64,000 nucleotides of DNA, from NCBI RefSeq assembly GCF_003854275.1, contig NZ_QTQP01000001.1:62001-126000 (forward strand), written 5' to 3'. Every line of letters begins with the position of its first letter. Position 1 is the first letter of the stretch. Positions 49,532-57,259 of the stretch are shown in pieces. A program made the position numbers and the translations under genes. The notes under the pieces are model-generated. The model was not told the origin of the DNA, searched no databases, and saw only the letters and a list, made by a program, of their open reading frames with translations. This DNA is from Burkholderia sp. Bp8963 (lineage in GTDB: Bacteria; Pseudomonadota; Gammaproteobacteria; Burkholderiales; Burkholderiaceae).

Positions 49532-51187
49532 TCATAGGCCGCCGATCCACCCGAACCGCCACGACAGCCGCCGCGTGGCAGCCAGCAGCGTCTGCGCGAG
49601 GTCGCTGTCGGGCCCGTGCGGAAAGCCGCGTGACGATCCGATGATGGCGATCACGAGCCGGATGCTGCCGGTGTGATCGAACACGGGCGCGGCGACCGTC
49701 GCGATGCCGGGCACCGGCGCGTCGAACGCGAAGTCGAGCCCGTCCACGTGGATCGCCGCGAGCCGCGCGCGGAACGCGTCGTCGATCTGCGCGGCATGGC
49801 CCGCGAGGCGCACGGGCTCGTCGGCGAGCAGGCCGGCCAGCACGTCGTCCGACATGCCGGCCGCGAAGCTCCGGCCGATCGCCGTGTTGACCAGCGACAT
49901 CACGGTGCCGACCTGCAGGCTCACGTGCTGCGGTCGCGCGGATTCCTCGAGACGGATCACCGTCGGCCCGAGCGGGCCGAGCGTCGCGGCCGCAACGCTC
50001 ATGTCGGTTGCCTCGGCCAGCGCAACGATCTCGGCTTCCGCGTCGCGGGTCGGCGACACGCGCTGCATCGCGATCAGGCCGAGCGCCTGGCTGAGCGGCC
50101 CCGCGTCGAAGCAGCCCGCATCGTCGCGGCTCAGCAGGCCGATCTTCAGCAGGCTCACGAGGTGCGGGAACGCCTTCGCGGCCGGCATTCCGGCCACGGC
50201 CGCGAGATCGCGCAGCGACAGTGCGCGGCCCGCCGACACGAGCGCGAGCAGCAGCTCGCCCGTGCTGTCGAGCGCATTGATCCCGCGCTGCGCCTTCGCG
50301 TCGTCGGCCAGCGCGGGCGGCACGCGCGCCGCTGCCGTGACCGTCGCGACCGGCGCGGGCGGCGCGGCGTGTTCCGCGCCGAGCGATGCGGTTGCCAGCC
50401 GCGCCGCATCGCGCAACGCGGTCGCGATCGGGCCGTCCCATCCGACATCGATCGACCCCGTAGAACCGATCACCGTCATCGCGAGCTGCAGGCGGCCGTC
50501 CGCGTCGAACACGGGCACGCACATCGCGCTGACGCCGGGGCTGGGCAGGTCGACGCTGCGCTCGATGCCGCGCTGGCGGATCGCGTCGAGTTCGGCCTGC
50601 CGCGCGTCGGCGTCCGGCAGCGGCTGCGTGGCGTCGGCGCCCGCGAGCGTGCGGCCCGCGCCGGCCTGGCTGGCCGCCATCGCGTCGAGCTGCGCGGGGT
50701 CGCCGAACGCGCGGAACACGCGGCCGGTCGCCGTCGTGTCGAGCGACATGACCGAACCGACGTGCAGGTTGACGTGCAGCGGATAGCCGCCGTGCTCGAT
50801 GCGCACGATCGTCGGACCGAGCGCGCCCGCCACCGACAGCGCGACGCTGAGCCCGACGCCTTCCGCGAGCCGCGCCGCATGCGGCAACGCGGCCCGATAC
50901 GCCGGCTGCTGCTCGATCGACATCAGGCCGAGCCGCAGCGACAGCGGCCCCGGCTCGTAATTGCCGGTGATCGCGTCGCGCTTCACGAGCGCGAGGCGCG
51001 TCAGGCTCACCAGATAGGTATGCGCCTGCGCGGTCGACAGCTCCGCGGCCGCCGCCAGCTCGGAAAGGCCGAGCGGCTTGCGCCGCCGGGCGAGCGCATC
51101 GAGCAGCCGGCCGCCCACCTCGACACTCTGGATGCCCCGCTGCGCCTTCTGCGGCGCGCCGTCCGCGCGATCTTCGTCGTTCTGCAC
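49532..51187 (-). CDS. Double IclR-type transcriptional regulator (tandem fusion)
   Basis: The 551-residue protein holds two complete IclR units in a row. Unit one has a winged helix at about residues 17-71 (RGIQSVEVGGRLLDALARR, LGLSELAAAAELSTAQAHTYL) and an effector domain at about 85-260. Unit two has a winged helix at about 295-350 (RGINALDSTGELLLALV, LSLRDLAAVAGMPAAKAFPHL) and an effector domain to the end. Ordinary IclR proteins are about 250-280 residues. The two halves align throughout (SVMSLDTTATGR against TVMSLVNTAIGR), so this is an old duplication. GTG at 51187 is chosen for AGGTGA 5 bp upstream; an ATG far upstream is possible. It is divergent from the MBL and MFS genes, its likely targets. 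Confidence 0.85.
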   Translation of the reverse strand: MQNDEDRADGAPQKAQRGIQSVEVGGRLLDALARRRKPLGLSELAAAAELSTAQAHTYLVSLTRLALVKRDAITGNYEPGPLSLRLGLMSIEQQPAYRAALPHAARLAEGVGLSVALSVAGALGPTIVRIEHGGYPLHVNLHVGSVMSLDTTATGRVFRAFGDPAQLDAMAASQAGAGRTLAGADATQPLPDADARQAELDAIRQRGIERSVDLPSPGVSAMCVPVFDADGRLQLAMTVIGSTGSIDVGWDGPIATALRDAARLATASLGAEHAAPPAPVATVTAAARVPPALADDAKAQRGINALDSTGELLLALVSAGRALSLRDLAAVAGMPAAKAFPHLVSLLKIGLLSRDDAGCFDAGPLSQALGLIAMQRVSPTRDAEAEIVALAEATDMSVAAATLGPLGPTVIRLEESARPQHVSLQVGTVMSLVNTAIGRSFAAGMSDDVLAGLLADEPVRLAGHAAQIDDAFRARLAAIHVDGLDFAFDAPVPGIATVAAPVFDHTGSIRLVIAIIGSSRGFPHGPDSDLAQTLLAATRRLSWRFGWIGGL

Positions 51188-51363
51188 TGCGTTCACCTGA
51201 AATCGGAATACCCCGAATGGTATCCGACGCCATTTATCGCGCCGGTCCGCACGTTTACCCGTATTAGACAATAGCAAGTGTATTTGTCATTGACAAACTT
51301 AGTGGGCGGGACGATGATCCGGACACTCCCCTCAACACATGGCTCGCAGCCACGGAACGCAAC
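51188..51363. promoter_or_regulatory. Divergent promoter region between double IclR and MBL genes
   Basis: The 176 bp between the starts include an AT-rich part at 51255-51305 (GACAATAGCAAGTGTATTTG and TCATTGACAAACTTAG) with a TTGACA at 51291-51296 suited to a rightward -35 box. No clear IclR palindrome was found by eye. Confidence 0.4.
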
Positions 51364-52323
51364 ATGGCCAAAGCATTCGCCTCTCAAGCCGATCTGGAAG
51401 AGAAGAAGATCACCTGGACCCAGCTGTCCGAGAACGCCTACGCGTACACCGCCGAAGGCGACCCGAACTCGGGCGTGATCGTCGGCGACGACAGCGTGCT
51501 GATCGTCGACACGACCGCGACGCCCGCGATGGCGCAGGACCTGATCGCGAAGATCCGCAGCGTTACCGACAAGCCGATCAAGCATGTCGTGCTGTCGCAC
51601 TACCACGCGGTGCGCGTGCTCGGCGCGTCCGCCTATTTCGCCGAAGGCGCGCAGCAGGTGATCGCGAGCCGCGGCACCTACGAGATGATCGTCGAGCGCG
51701 GCGAGGCCGACATGAAGTCGGAGATCGAGCGCTTCCCGCGCCTGTTCGCGGGCGTCGAGACGGTGCCGGGCCTGACCTGGCCGACGCTCGTGTTCGAGCG
51801 CGAGATCACGCTGTTCCTCGGCAAGCTCGAAGTGAAGATCATGCATGTCGGCTCGGGCCACACGAAGGGCGACACGATCGTGTGGCTGCCGTCGCAGAAG
51901 GTGCTGTTCTCGGGCGACCTCGTCGAATACGACGCCGCGTGCTATTGCGGCGACGCGCAGCTCGAACAGTGGCCGGCGACGCTCGAGGCGCTGCGCGCGC
52001 TCGGCGCCGACAAGCTCGTGCCGGGCCGCGGCCCGGCGCTGCTGAACCCGGCCGAAGTGAACAAGGGCCTTGATTACACGAAGGACTTCGTCACGACGCT
52101 GCTCGCGCAGGGGCGCAAGGCCGTCGAGCAGAAGCTCGACCTGAAGGCCGCGATGGCGCTCGCGCGCGAAGCGATGGATCCGAAGTTCGGCGAGGTGTTC
52201 ATCTACGAACACTGCCTGCCGTTCGACGTGTCGCGCGCGTTCGACGAAGCGAGCGGCATCACGCATCCGCGCATCTGGACTGCGCAGCGCGACAAGGAAA
52301 TGTGGGCCGCGCTGCAGGAGTGA
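51364..52323 (+). CDS. MBL-fold metallohydrolase-like protein with altered metal motif
   Basis: The 319-residue protein has the metallo-beta-lactamase fold: GVIVGDDSVLIVDTTATPAMAQ, then VLSHYHAVRVLGASAYF at the metal site, HVGSGHTKGDTIVWLPSQKVLFSGDLVEY, and a C-terminal helical part. The usual HxHxDH reads His79-Tyr-His81-Ala-Val-Arg here, so the Asp and third His ligands are missing. Later ligands (His161/166 region, Asp in FSGDLV) are present. It may bind a single metal or have another chemistry. It is the first gene after the divergent double IclR and is followed by an MFS transporter, suggesting uptake and hydrolysis of one compound. Confidence 0.85.
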   Translation: MAKAFASQADLEEKKITWTQLSENAYAYTAEGDPNSGVIVGDDSVLIVDTTATPAMAQDLIAKIRSVTDKPIKHVVLSHYHAVRVLGASAYFAEGAQQVIASRGTYEMIVERGEADMKSEIERFPRLFAGVETVPGLTWPTLVFEREITLFLGKLEVKIMHVGSGHTKGDTIVWLPSQKVLFSGDLVEYDAACYCGDAQLEQWPATLEALRALGADKLVPGRGPALLNPAEVNKGLDYTKDFVTTLLAQGRKAVEQKLDLKAAMALAREAMDPKFGEVFIYEHCLPFDVSRAFDEASGITHPRIWTAQRDKEMWAALQE

Positions 52324-52335
52324 GCGGCATACGAC

Positions 52336-52369
52336 AGCGGGGCGTCCGGGCGGACGTCCCGCTTTTTTT
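52336..52369 (+). terminator. Rho-independent terminator after the MBL-fold gene
   Basis: AGCGGGGCGTCCG and CGGACGTCCCGCT pair closely and are followed by seven T residues, 15 bp after the stop codon. Expression of the MFS gene beyond it would need its own promoter or read-through. Confidence 0.85.
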
Positions 52370-52502
52370 CCGCGGCGGTGGCTGGTAGCCGGTTCGCGCA
52401 CTGGTACCCGCAGCGGTTCCCGATCTCACAAGAAAGCAGGGCGCATGCACGCCCGCGGAGACTGCTGCGCGCTCGAATCGCGCAGCGCGTTTGGAGAGAG
52501 AC

Positions 52503-53873
52503 ATGCCCCAATCCGTTCCTGCCGAAGCGGCGGTCGCGTCCGCGTCCGTCCCGGCTTCCGACGACCAGTTGCTGTTCCGCAAGATCGCGTGGCGGATCAT
52601 TCCGTTCCTGTTCCTCTGCTACGTCGTGTCGTTCCTCGACCGCATCAACATCGGCTTCGCGCAGCTGCAGATGAAGCACGACCTCGGCTTCAGCGACGCG
52701 ATGTACGGCCTCGGCGCGGCCGTGTTCTACGTCGGCTACGTGTTCTGCGAAGTGCCGAGCAACATGCTGCTCGCGCGCTTCGGCGCGCGTCGCACGTTCA
52801 CGCGGATCATGCTGCTGTGGGGGATCGCGTCGGTCGGGATGATGTTCGTGTCGAAGCCGACGCATTTCTACGTGTTGCGCTTCATGCTCGGCGTGTTCGA
52901 AGCGGGCTTCTTTCCCGGCATCGTGCTGTACCTGACCTACTGGTTCCCCGCGAACCGGCGCGCGGCCGTGATCTCGGTGTTCTTCGCGGGCGTCGCGGTC
53001 GCGGGCGTGCTCGGCGGCCTGATGTCGGGCTGGATCATGCGTGACATGGCTGGCGTGCTCGGCCTGTTCGGCTGGCAATGGATGTTCGCGATCGAAGGCG
53101 CACCGGCGATCGTGCTCGCGTTCGTCGCGCTCGCGTATCTCGTCGACCGGCCGCAGGACGCCGCGTGGCTCACGCCGGCCGAAAAGGCGCGCGTGACGTC
53201 GCTCTGTGCGCAAGGGCAGGGGCGTGATGGAGATCGTCGTGCGCACGATTCGCACGACTCGCACAATTCGCACGATTCGCGCAGCCTCGCCGCCGCGCTG
53301 CTGAACCCGCGCGTCTACCTGTTCGCGTTCATCTATTTCTCGCTGACCTGCGCGTCGCTGACGCTCAACTTCTGGATGCCGCTGATGATCCGCGATTTCG
53401 GCGTGACCGATGTCGTGGCCGTGAGCCTCTACACGGTGGTGCCGAATGCGGTCGGCGCGGTCGGCCTGATCCTGATCGCGCGCCGCTCGGACCGCACCGG
53501 CGAGCGCCGCAGGCACTTCGCGTGCTGCACGATCGGCGGCGGGCTCGCGCTTGCCGCGCTGACGCTGCATTTGCACAGCTTCGCGGCGATGCTCGCATGC
53601 CTGTCGATCGCGGCGACGCTGATCTTTGCCGCGCTGCCGATCTTCTGGGCGGTGCCGACCGGCTATCTTTCGGGCAAGGCCGCGGCGGCAGGGATCGCGC
53701 TGATCAGCAGCATCGGCATCACGAGCGGCATCGTCAGCCCGTGGGTGATCGGATTGATCCGCACGCGCACGGGCAGCATGGATCTCGCCGTCTATCTGCT
53801 GGCCGCGCTGCTGGTCGTGAGCGGCGTCGCGCTGATGGTCGGCGTGAAGGGCGAGCGGGTGCGGCAGGCCTGA
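52503..53873 (+). CDS. MFS transporter, anion:cation symporter (ACS) family
   Basis: The 456-residue protein has twelve predicted membrane segments and the ACS-family pattern: FLFLCYVVSFLDRINIGFAQ at residues about 36-55, then GLGAAVFYVGYVFCEVPSNMLL, and FGARRTFTRIMLLWGIAS. These carriers import organic anions such as phthalate, tartrate or 4-hydroxyphenylacetate. The central cytoplasmic loop carries an inserted (Ser-His-Asp/Asn) repeat at about residues 248-259. The ATG at 52503 follows TTGGAGAGAGAC. It belongs to the same locus as the MBL-fold gene and the double IclR regulator. Confidence 0.9.
   Translation: MPQSVPAEAAVASASVPASDDQLLFRKIAWRIIPFLFLCYVVSFLDRINIGFAQLQMKHDLGFSDAMYGLGAAVFYVGYVFCEVPSNMLLARFGARRTFTRIMLLWGIASVGMMFVSKPTHFYVLRFMLGVFEAGFFPGIVLYLTYWFPANRRAAVISVFFAGVAVAGVLGGLMSGWIMRDMAGVLGLFGWQWMFAIEGAPAIVLAFVALAYLVDRPQDAAWLTPAEKARVTSLCAQGQGRDGDRRAHDSHDSHNSHDSRSLAAALLNPRVYLFAFIYFSLTCASLTLNFWMPLMIRDFGVTDVVAVSLYTVVPNAVGAVGLILIARRSDRTGERRRHFACCTIGGGLALAALTLHLHSFAAMLACLSIAATLIFAALPIFWAVPTGYLSGKAAAAGIALISSIGITSGIVSPWVIGLIRTRTGSMDLAVYLLAALLVVSGVALMVGVKGERVRQA
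53244..53279 (+). repeat. 9-bp tandem repeat coding for a (His-Asp/Asn-Ser) loop
   Basis: Four copies of the unit CACGATTCG (variants CACGACTCG, CACAATTCG) run in frame inside the MFS gene and encode His-Asp/Asn-Ser repeats in the central cytoplasmic loop. The copy number may vary between strains by slippage. Confidence 0.85.
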
Positions 53874-53952
53874 GCGGCGGGTTACGTACGGACGGTTACG
53901 CACGAACAATCTGCGCGCCGGGTGAACCCGGCGCCATCGGATGCAAGCCACC

Positions 53953-54394
53953 AAGGAGACAACTCATTTCTGCTCTGATCGCGATCGCGCGGCACTCGGA
54001 CCGGATGCGCGAACGCCGCCGGCATTTCGCCGCGTGCGCGTTCGGCGGCGCGGTCGCGCTCGCGCTGCTGACGCTGCATCTGCCGAGCCTCATCGCGATG
54101 ATGGCGCTGCTGTCGCTGGCCGCGATGCTGATCTTCGCCGCGCATCCGGTGTTCTGGGCGGTGCCATCCGCGTACTTCTCGGGGGCGGGCGCGGCGGGCG
54201 GGATCGCGCTGATCAGCAGCATCGGCGTGTCGAGCGGGATGATCACGCCGTGGATCGTCGGCGTGATCCGCACACGCACCGGCAGCATGGATCCGGCGAT
54301 GCTGATGATCGCCGTGCTGCTCGCGGCGTGCGCGGTCGCGATGCTGGTCGGGACGCGGGCCGCGCAACAGGCGCGAGCAGGCGCGTCGCACTGA
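53953..54394 (+). pseudogene. Remnant of a second MFS transporter (C-terminal third)
   Basis: The open frame from about 53966 (ATT TCT GCT CTG ATC) to 54394 encodes about 142 residues that match the last part of the neighbouring MFS protein, including RSD/HSDRxxERRRHFA, GIALISSIGxxSG and IRTRTGSMD, at roughly 60 percent identity by eye. The first eight or so membrane segments are absent. A perfect-looking ribosome binding site AAGGAG lies at 53953-53958, followed 7 bp later by ATT exactly where an ATG would be expected and in frame with the remnant. This suggests that an internal deletion joined the start region of an ACS-family gene to its 3' end. No functional product is expected. Confidence 0.8.
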
Positions 54395-54632
54395 CTTGCG
54401 GCAGCGTTCCGCTTCGGCGACGCTCCGAAAGCGGAAGTCGCCGGCAGCTATGCCTGAGTGACCCGCGCGGCCGGCCGCAATCGATGCGGCCGGCCCGTTC
54501 GCGCGACGTCCGTGCATTGGCGCCGCACAACCGCGAGCGTCGACGTTCGCCGATGAACCTGTCGCCGAACATCGAATACATGATCAGGAATCCCTGACAG
54601 GCCGGATCCGGATCAGCTTCGACATCCGGCGC
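54395..54632. other. Gap after the MFS remnant
   Basis: No gene or clear signal is seen. The stretch separates the plus-strand remnant from the convergent SDR gene. Confidence 0.4.
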
Positions 54633-55433
54633 TTACCGCGCCGCGGCATAGCGCGGCGCAGGCACATCGCTCGACAGGTGCGTGGCCATCGTGCGCCGCG
54701 CGGCCTCATACGCGTCCCACTCTTCGCCGGCGTGCAATGACGGGATCGTCACGAGCTCGCCGCGGTCGAAGCCGGTCAACGCCGCATCGACCATGTCGCC
54801 GGCCGACATCACGATTTCCTTCGGCAGATGCTCGAGCGGGAGGCCGCCGGTCTGCCAGAAATCGGTGGCGGTCGCGCCGGGCAGCACGGCTTGCACCTTC
54901 ACGCCCTTGTCGGCGAGCTCGTGGTGCAGCGACTGGCTGAACGCGAGCACGAAAGCCTTGCTGCCGCCGTAGACGCCGTTGAGTGTCTCCGGTGAGATCG
55001 CGACGATCGACGAGATGTTGATGATGGCGCCGTTGCCGCGCGCGACGAAACCCGGGACGGCCGCATACGTGAGGCGGGTGAGCGCGGTGACGTTCAGGTC
55101 GATCAGGCGCGTCATCGCATCGACGTCGCTGTCCAGCAGCGGTGTATGCGTGCCGACGCCCGCGTTGTTGACCAGCAGCGTGATGCTCGCGTCCTGTTTC
55201 AGTTTCGCCTCGACGCCGGCAAGCGCCGTGCGGTCGTTCAGGTCCGCGTCGACGATATCGACGCTGCGGTGCGTGTCGTTCGTGATGCGGTCGGCGAGCG
55301 CGATCAGCCGGTCGCGGTTCCGCGCGACGAGGATCAGGTCGTAACCCCGGCGTGCCAGGCGCTCGGCGTAGATTGCGCCGATACCCGACGACGCGCCGGT
55401 AATAAGGGCCGTACCTTGTTGTGCTTGAGTCAT
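54633..55433 (-). CDS. SDR family oxidoreductase
   Basis: The 266-residue short-chain dehydrogenase has TGASSGIG at residues 12-19, NNAG at 89-92, and catalytic Tyr155-x3-Lys159 (YGGSK) with Ser at 141-142. The sequence resembles the broad DltE-like group (ATDFWQTGGLPL near the C-terminus). It is divergent from a GlxA-type AraC regulator with 170 bp between, and the two are probably functionally linked. The ATG at 55433 overlaps nothing and follows GGAGTGACATC. Confidence 0.92.
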   Translation of the reverse strand: MTQAQQGTALITGASSGIGAIYAERLARRGYDLILVARNRDRLIALADRITNDTHRSVDIVDADLNDRTALAGVEAKLKQDASITLLVNNAGVGTHTPLLDSDVDAMTRLIDLNVTALTRLTYAAVPGFVARGNGAIINISSIVAISPETLNGVYGGSKAFVLAFSQSLHHELADKGVKVQAVLPGATATDFWQTGGLPLEHLPKEIVMSAGDMVDAALTGFDRGELVTIPSLHAGEEWDAYEAARRTMATHLSSDVPAPRYAAAR

Positions 55434-55603
55434 GATGTCACTCCGTTTCGAACGAGGTTGATGAATGGGTGAGTGCATTCTGGCTCCGCTTCGGCGCGAC
55501 GGAAATGACGTAGATGGGTATGATTCAGGTCATGGCTTGACGGCTTTGCATGGGGCCGGAGCAACGCGCAGAAGCGCCAGCTCTGACCGACGGGAGAACG
55601 GAG

Positions 55604-56575
55604 ATGCACCGGATCGGCTTTCTGATCAGCGACGGGTTTCAGATCATGGCGCTCGCGTCGCAGTCCGTGTTCGAGTACGCGAACATGGTGGCGGGCGAGA
55701 CCTTCTACACGCTCGACAATTTCTCGGTGGCCGGCGGCGAGGTGCGCTCGTCGCTCGGCCTCGCCGTGGGCACGCGCTCGTTGCGCGGGAAGATCGACGT
55801 GGACACGTGGATGGTCGCCGGGGTCAACGATCCGCTCAGTTCACCGGCGCCCGACAGGATCCTCGCGTTCCTGCGCAAGGCCGGCAATCGTGCGCGGCGC
55901 ATCGCCGGGATCTGCACCGGCGGGTTCGTGCTCGCGGAAGCGGGCCTGCTCGCGCACCGGCGCGCGACGACGCACTGGTTTTACGGGCGCGAAATGCAGA
56001 AGCGCTTTCCGGAGATTCGCGTCGAGGATGACCGGATCTATATCGTCGACGGACCGATCTGGACGTCCGCGGGCATGACGGCCGGCCTCGACCTCGCGCT
56101 CGCGATGGTGGAAAAGGATCTGGGGGCGGAAACGGCGCGTTCGGTCGCGCACAAGCTGGTGATGAATCAGCGTCGTGCGGGCGGCCAGTCTCAGCATTCC
56201 GAAATGCTGGACCTCGCGCCGAAATCCGATCGCATCCAGAATGCGCTGAACTATGCGCGCCAGAATCTGAGCCGCGCGCTGACTGTCGAGGATCTGGCCG
56301 ACAGCGTTCACCTGAGCCCGCGCCAGTTCAGCCGCGTGTTCACGCTCGAAACCGGGCAGTCTCCGGCCAAGGCGATCGAACGACTGCGCCTGGAGGCCGC
56401 GCGGCTGATGATCGAACAGAGCCGGCATCCGCTCGACGTCATCGCAAGGGAAACCGGCTTTCGCGACGGCCGCCATATGCGCGAAGCGTTCATGCGCGGC
56501 TTCGGTACGCCGCCGCAGGCGATCCGGCGCGACGCGCGCATCGATGCGCGAAGCGATGGGAAAAGCGCAACCTAG
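55604..56575 (+). CDS. GlxA/FtrA-type transcriptional regulator (DJ-1 domain plus AraC domain)
   Basis: The 323-residue protein has an N-terminal DJ-1/PfpI-like domain (IGFLISDGFQIMALASQSVFEYAN, and the elbow ARRIAGICTGGFVLAEAGLL at about 100-118, with a Cys) and a C-terminal AraC helix-turn-helix pair (about 225-310: LTVEDLADSVHLSPRQFSRVF and LDVIARETGFRDGRHMREAFMRGFG). It is divergent from the SDR and a likely regulator of it. The ATG at 55604 has GGGAGAACGGAG upstream. Ligand unknown. Confidence 0.92.
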   Translation: MHRIGFLISDGFQIMALASQSVFEYANMVAGETFYTLDNFSVAGGEVRSSLGLAVGTRSLRGKIDVDTWMVAGVNDPLSSPAPDRILAFLRKAGNRARRIAGICTGGFVLAEAGLLAHRRATTHWFYGREMQKRFPEIRVEDDRIYIVDGPIWTSAGMTAGLDLALAMVEKDLGAETARSVAHKLVMNQRRAGGQSQHSEMLDLAPKSDRIQNALNYARQNLSRALTVEDLADSVHLSPRQFSRVFTLETGQSPAKAIERLRLEAARLMIEQSRHPLDVIARETGFRDGRHMREAFMRGFGTPPQAIRRDARIDARSDGKSAT

Positions 56576-56588
56576 GCCATCGCGCGGG

Positions 56589-56693
56589 TCAATGCCGCTC
56601 GCGCATGATGACCGCCACCACGGCGCCTGTCAGGAACGTGACGGCCGCGATCGACAGGATTGTGGCGGCAAAACCGAAGCGGTCGGCGGTCAC
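56589..56693 (-). CDS. Small single-pass membrane protein of 34 residues
   Basis: I do not recognise this peptide. It starts with GTG at 56693, which overlaps the cupin stop codon as GTGA, and ends at 56589. The sequence is VTADRFGFAATI followed by LSIAAVTFLTGAVVAVIM and RERH, so one membrane helix at about residues 8-30 with a charged C-terminus. The GTGA overlap suggests translational coupling to the cupin gene. It is too short for usual annotation. It is convergent with the GlxA-type gene, which stops 13 bp away. Confidence 0.6.
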   Translation of the reverse strand: MTADRFGFAATILSIAAVTFLTGAVVAVIMRERH

Positions 56694-57181
56694 CGCGTGA
56701 CGAACGGCGCGGCGGCATCCGGCGCCGTGCGCGCGTGCTTGCGCTGGCGCAGCAGCGCGACACGGCAATTCTCCCGCGCCGTCTCGCGGCCGTCGTCGCC
56801 GAGCAGCACGAGGTCGCCGCGCATCACGTTGAACGTGATCACGTCTTCGCCGGCCGCGCCGAGCGTTTCCGGCGTGTGGACCGAGCCGGCCGGTTCGAGC
56901 ACCGTCGAGCCGGCGTGCGCGACCCAGTCGTACTCGCGGTAGCGCCACGCGCCCTGCAACGTGTAGACGAATACCTGCCCGTGGTGGCGGTGGCGCGGCA
57001 GCGTCCCGCCGGCGGGCATCTTCAGCAACGCCGTCAGCGTGTCTTCGGCTGCATTGATGTGCAGGTACTTGATCGCGAGACCCGGCAGGTCGGGGCTCAT
57101 CGGCAACCACGGCAGCGCGTCGCCGGGCAGGCACGAGATCGGCGGCAGGTCGGTCGGGAACGGGGCGGACGGGGTCGTCAT
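56690..57181 (-). CDS. Cupin protein, 2,4'-dihydroxyacetophenone dioxygenase-like
   Basis: The 163-residue protein is a single cupin: the first metal motif is PRHRHHGQVFVYTLQGAWRYRE (His at about 68-71) and the second motif includes PAGSVHTPE (His near 104). The pattern matches the 2,4'-dihydroxyacetophenone dioxygenase family, iron enzymes that cleave a C-C bond, but substrate is unproven. The ATG at 57181 is preferred; a TTG nine bases upstream is possible. The next gene, a small membrane peptide, overlaps its stop codon. Confidence 0.85.
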   Translation of the reverse strand: MTTPSAPFPTDLPPISCLPGDALPWLPMSPDLPGLAIKYLHINAAEDTLTALLKMPAGGTLPRHRHHGQVFVYTLQGAWRYREYDWVAHAGSTVLEPAGSVHTPETLGAAGEDVITFNVMRGDLVLLGDDGRETARENCRVALLRQRKHARTAPDAAAPFVTR

Positions 57182-57259
57182 GGCTGGCAACGGGCGATGG
57201 AGAGCGGCGGAGCCGGCATTATCGCAGAGCGGGGCGGACGGTCCGGCCCGTTCGGAGCG

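Noticed and set aside
53941..54597. 218-codon plus-strand frame starting with an ATG next to AAGGAG
   Set aside because: Different frame from the MFS remnant; the protein is Arg/Ala-rich and shows no domain, whereas the remnant frame matches the neighbouring transporter.
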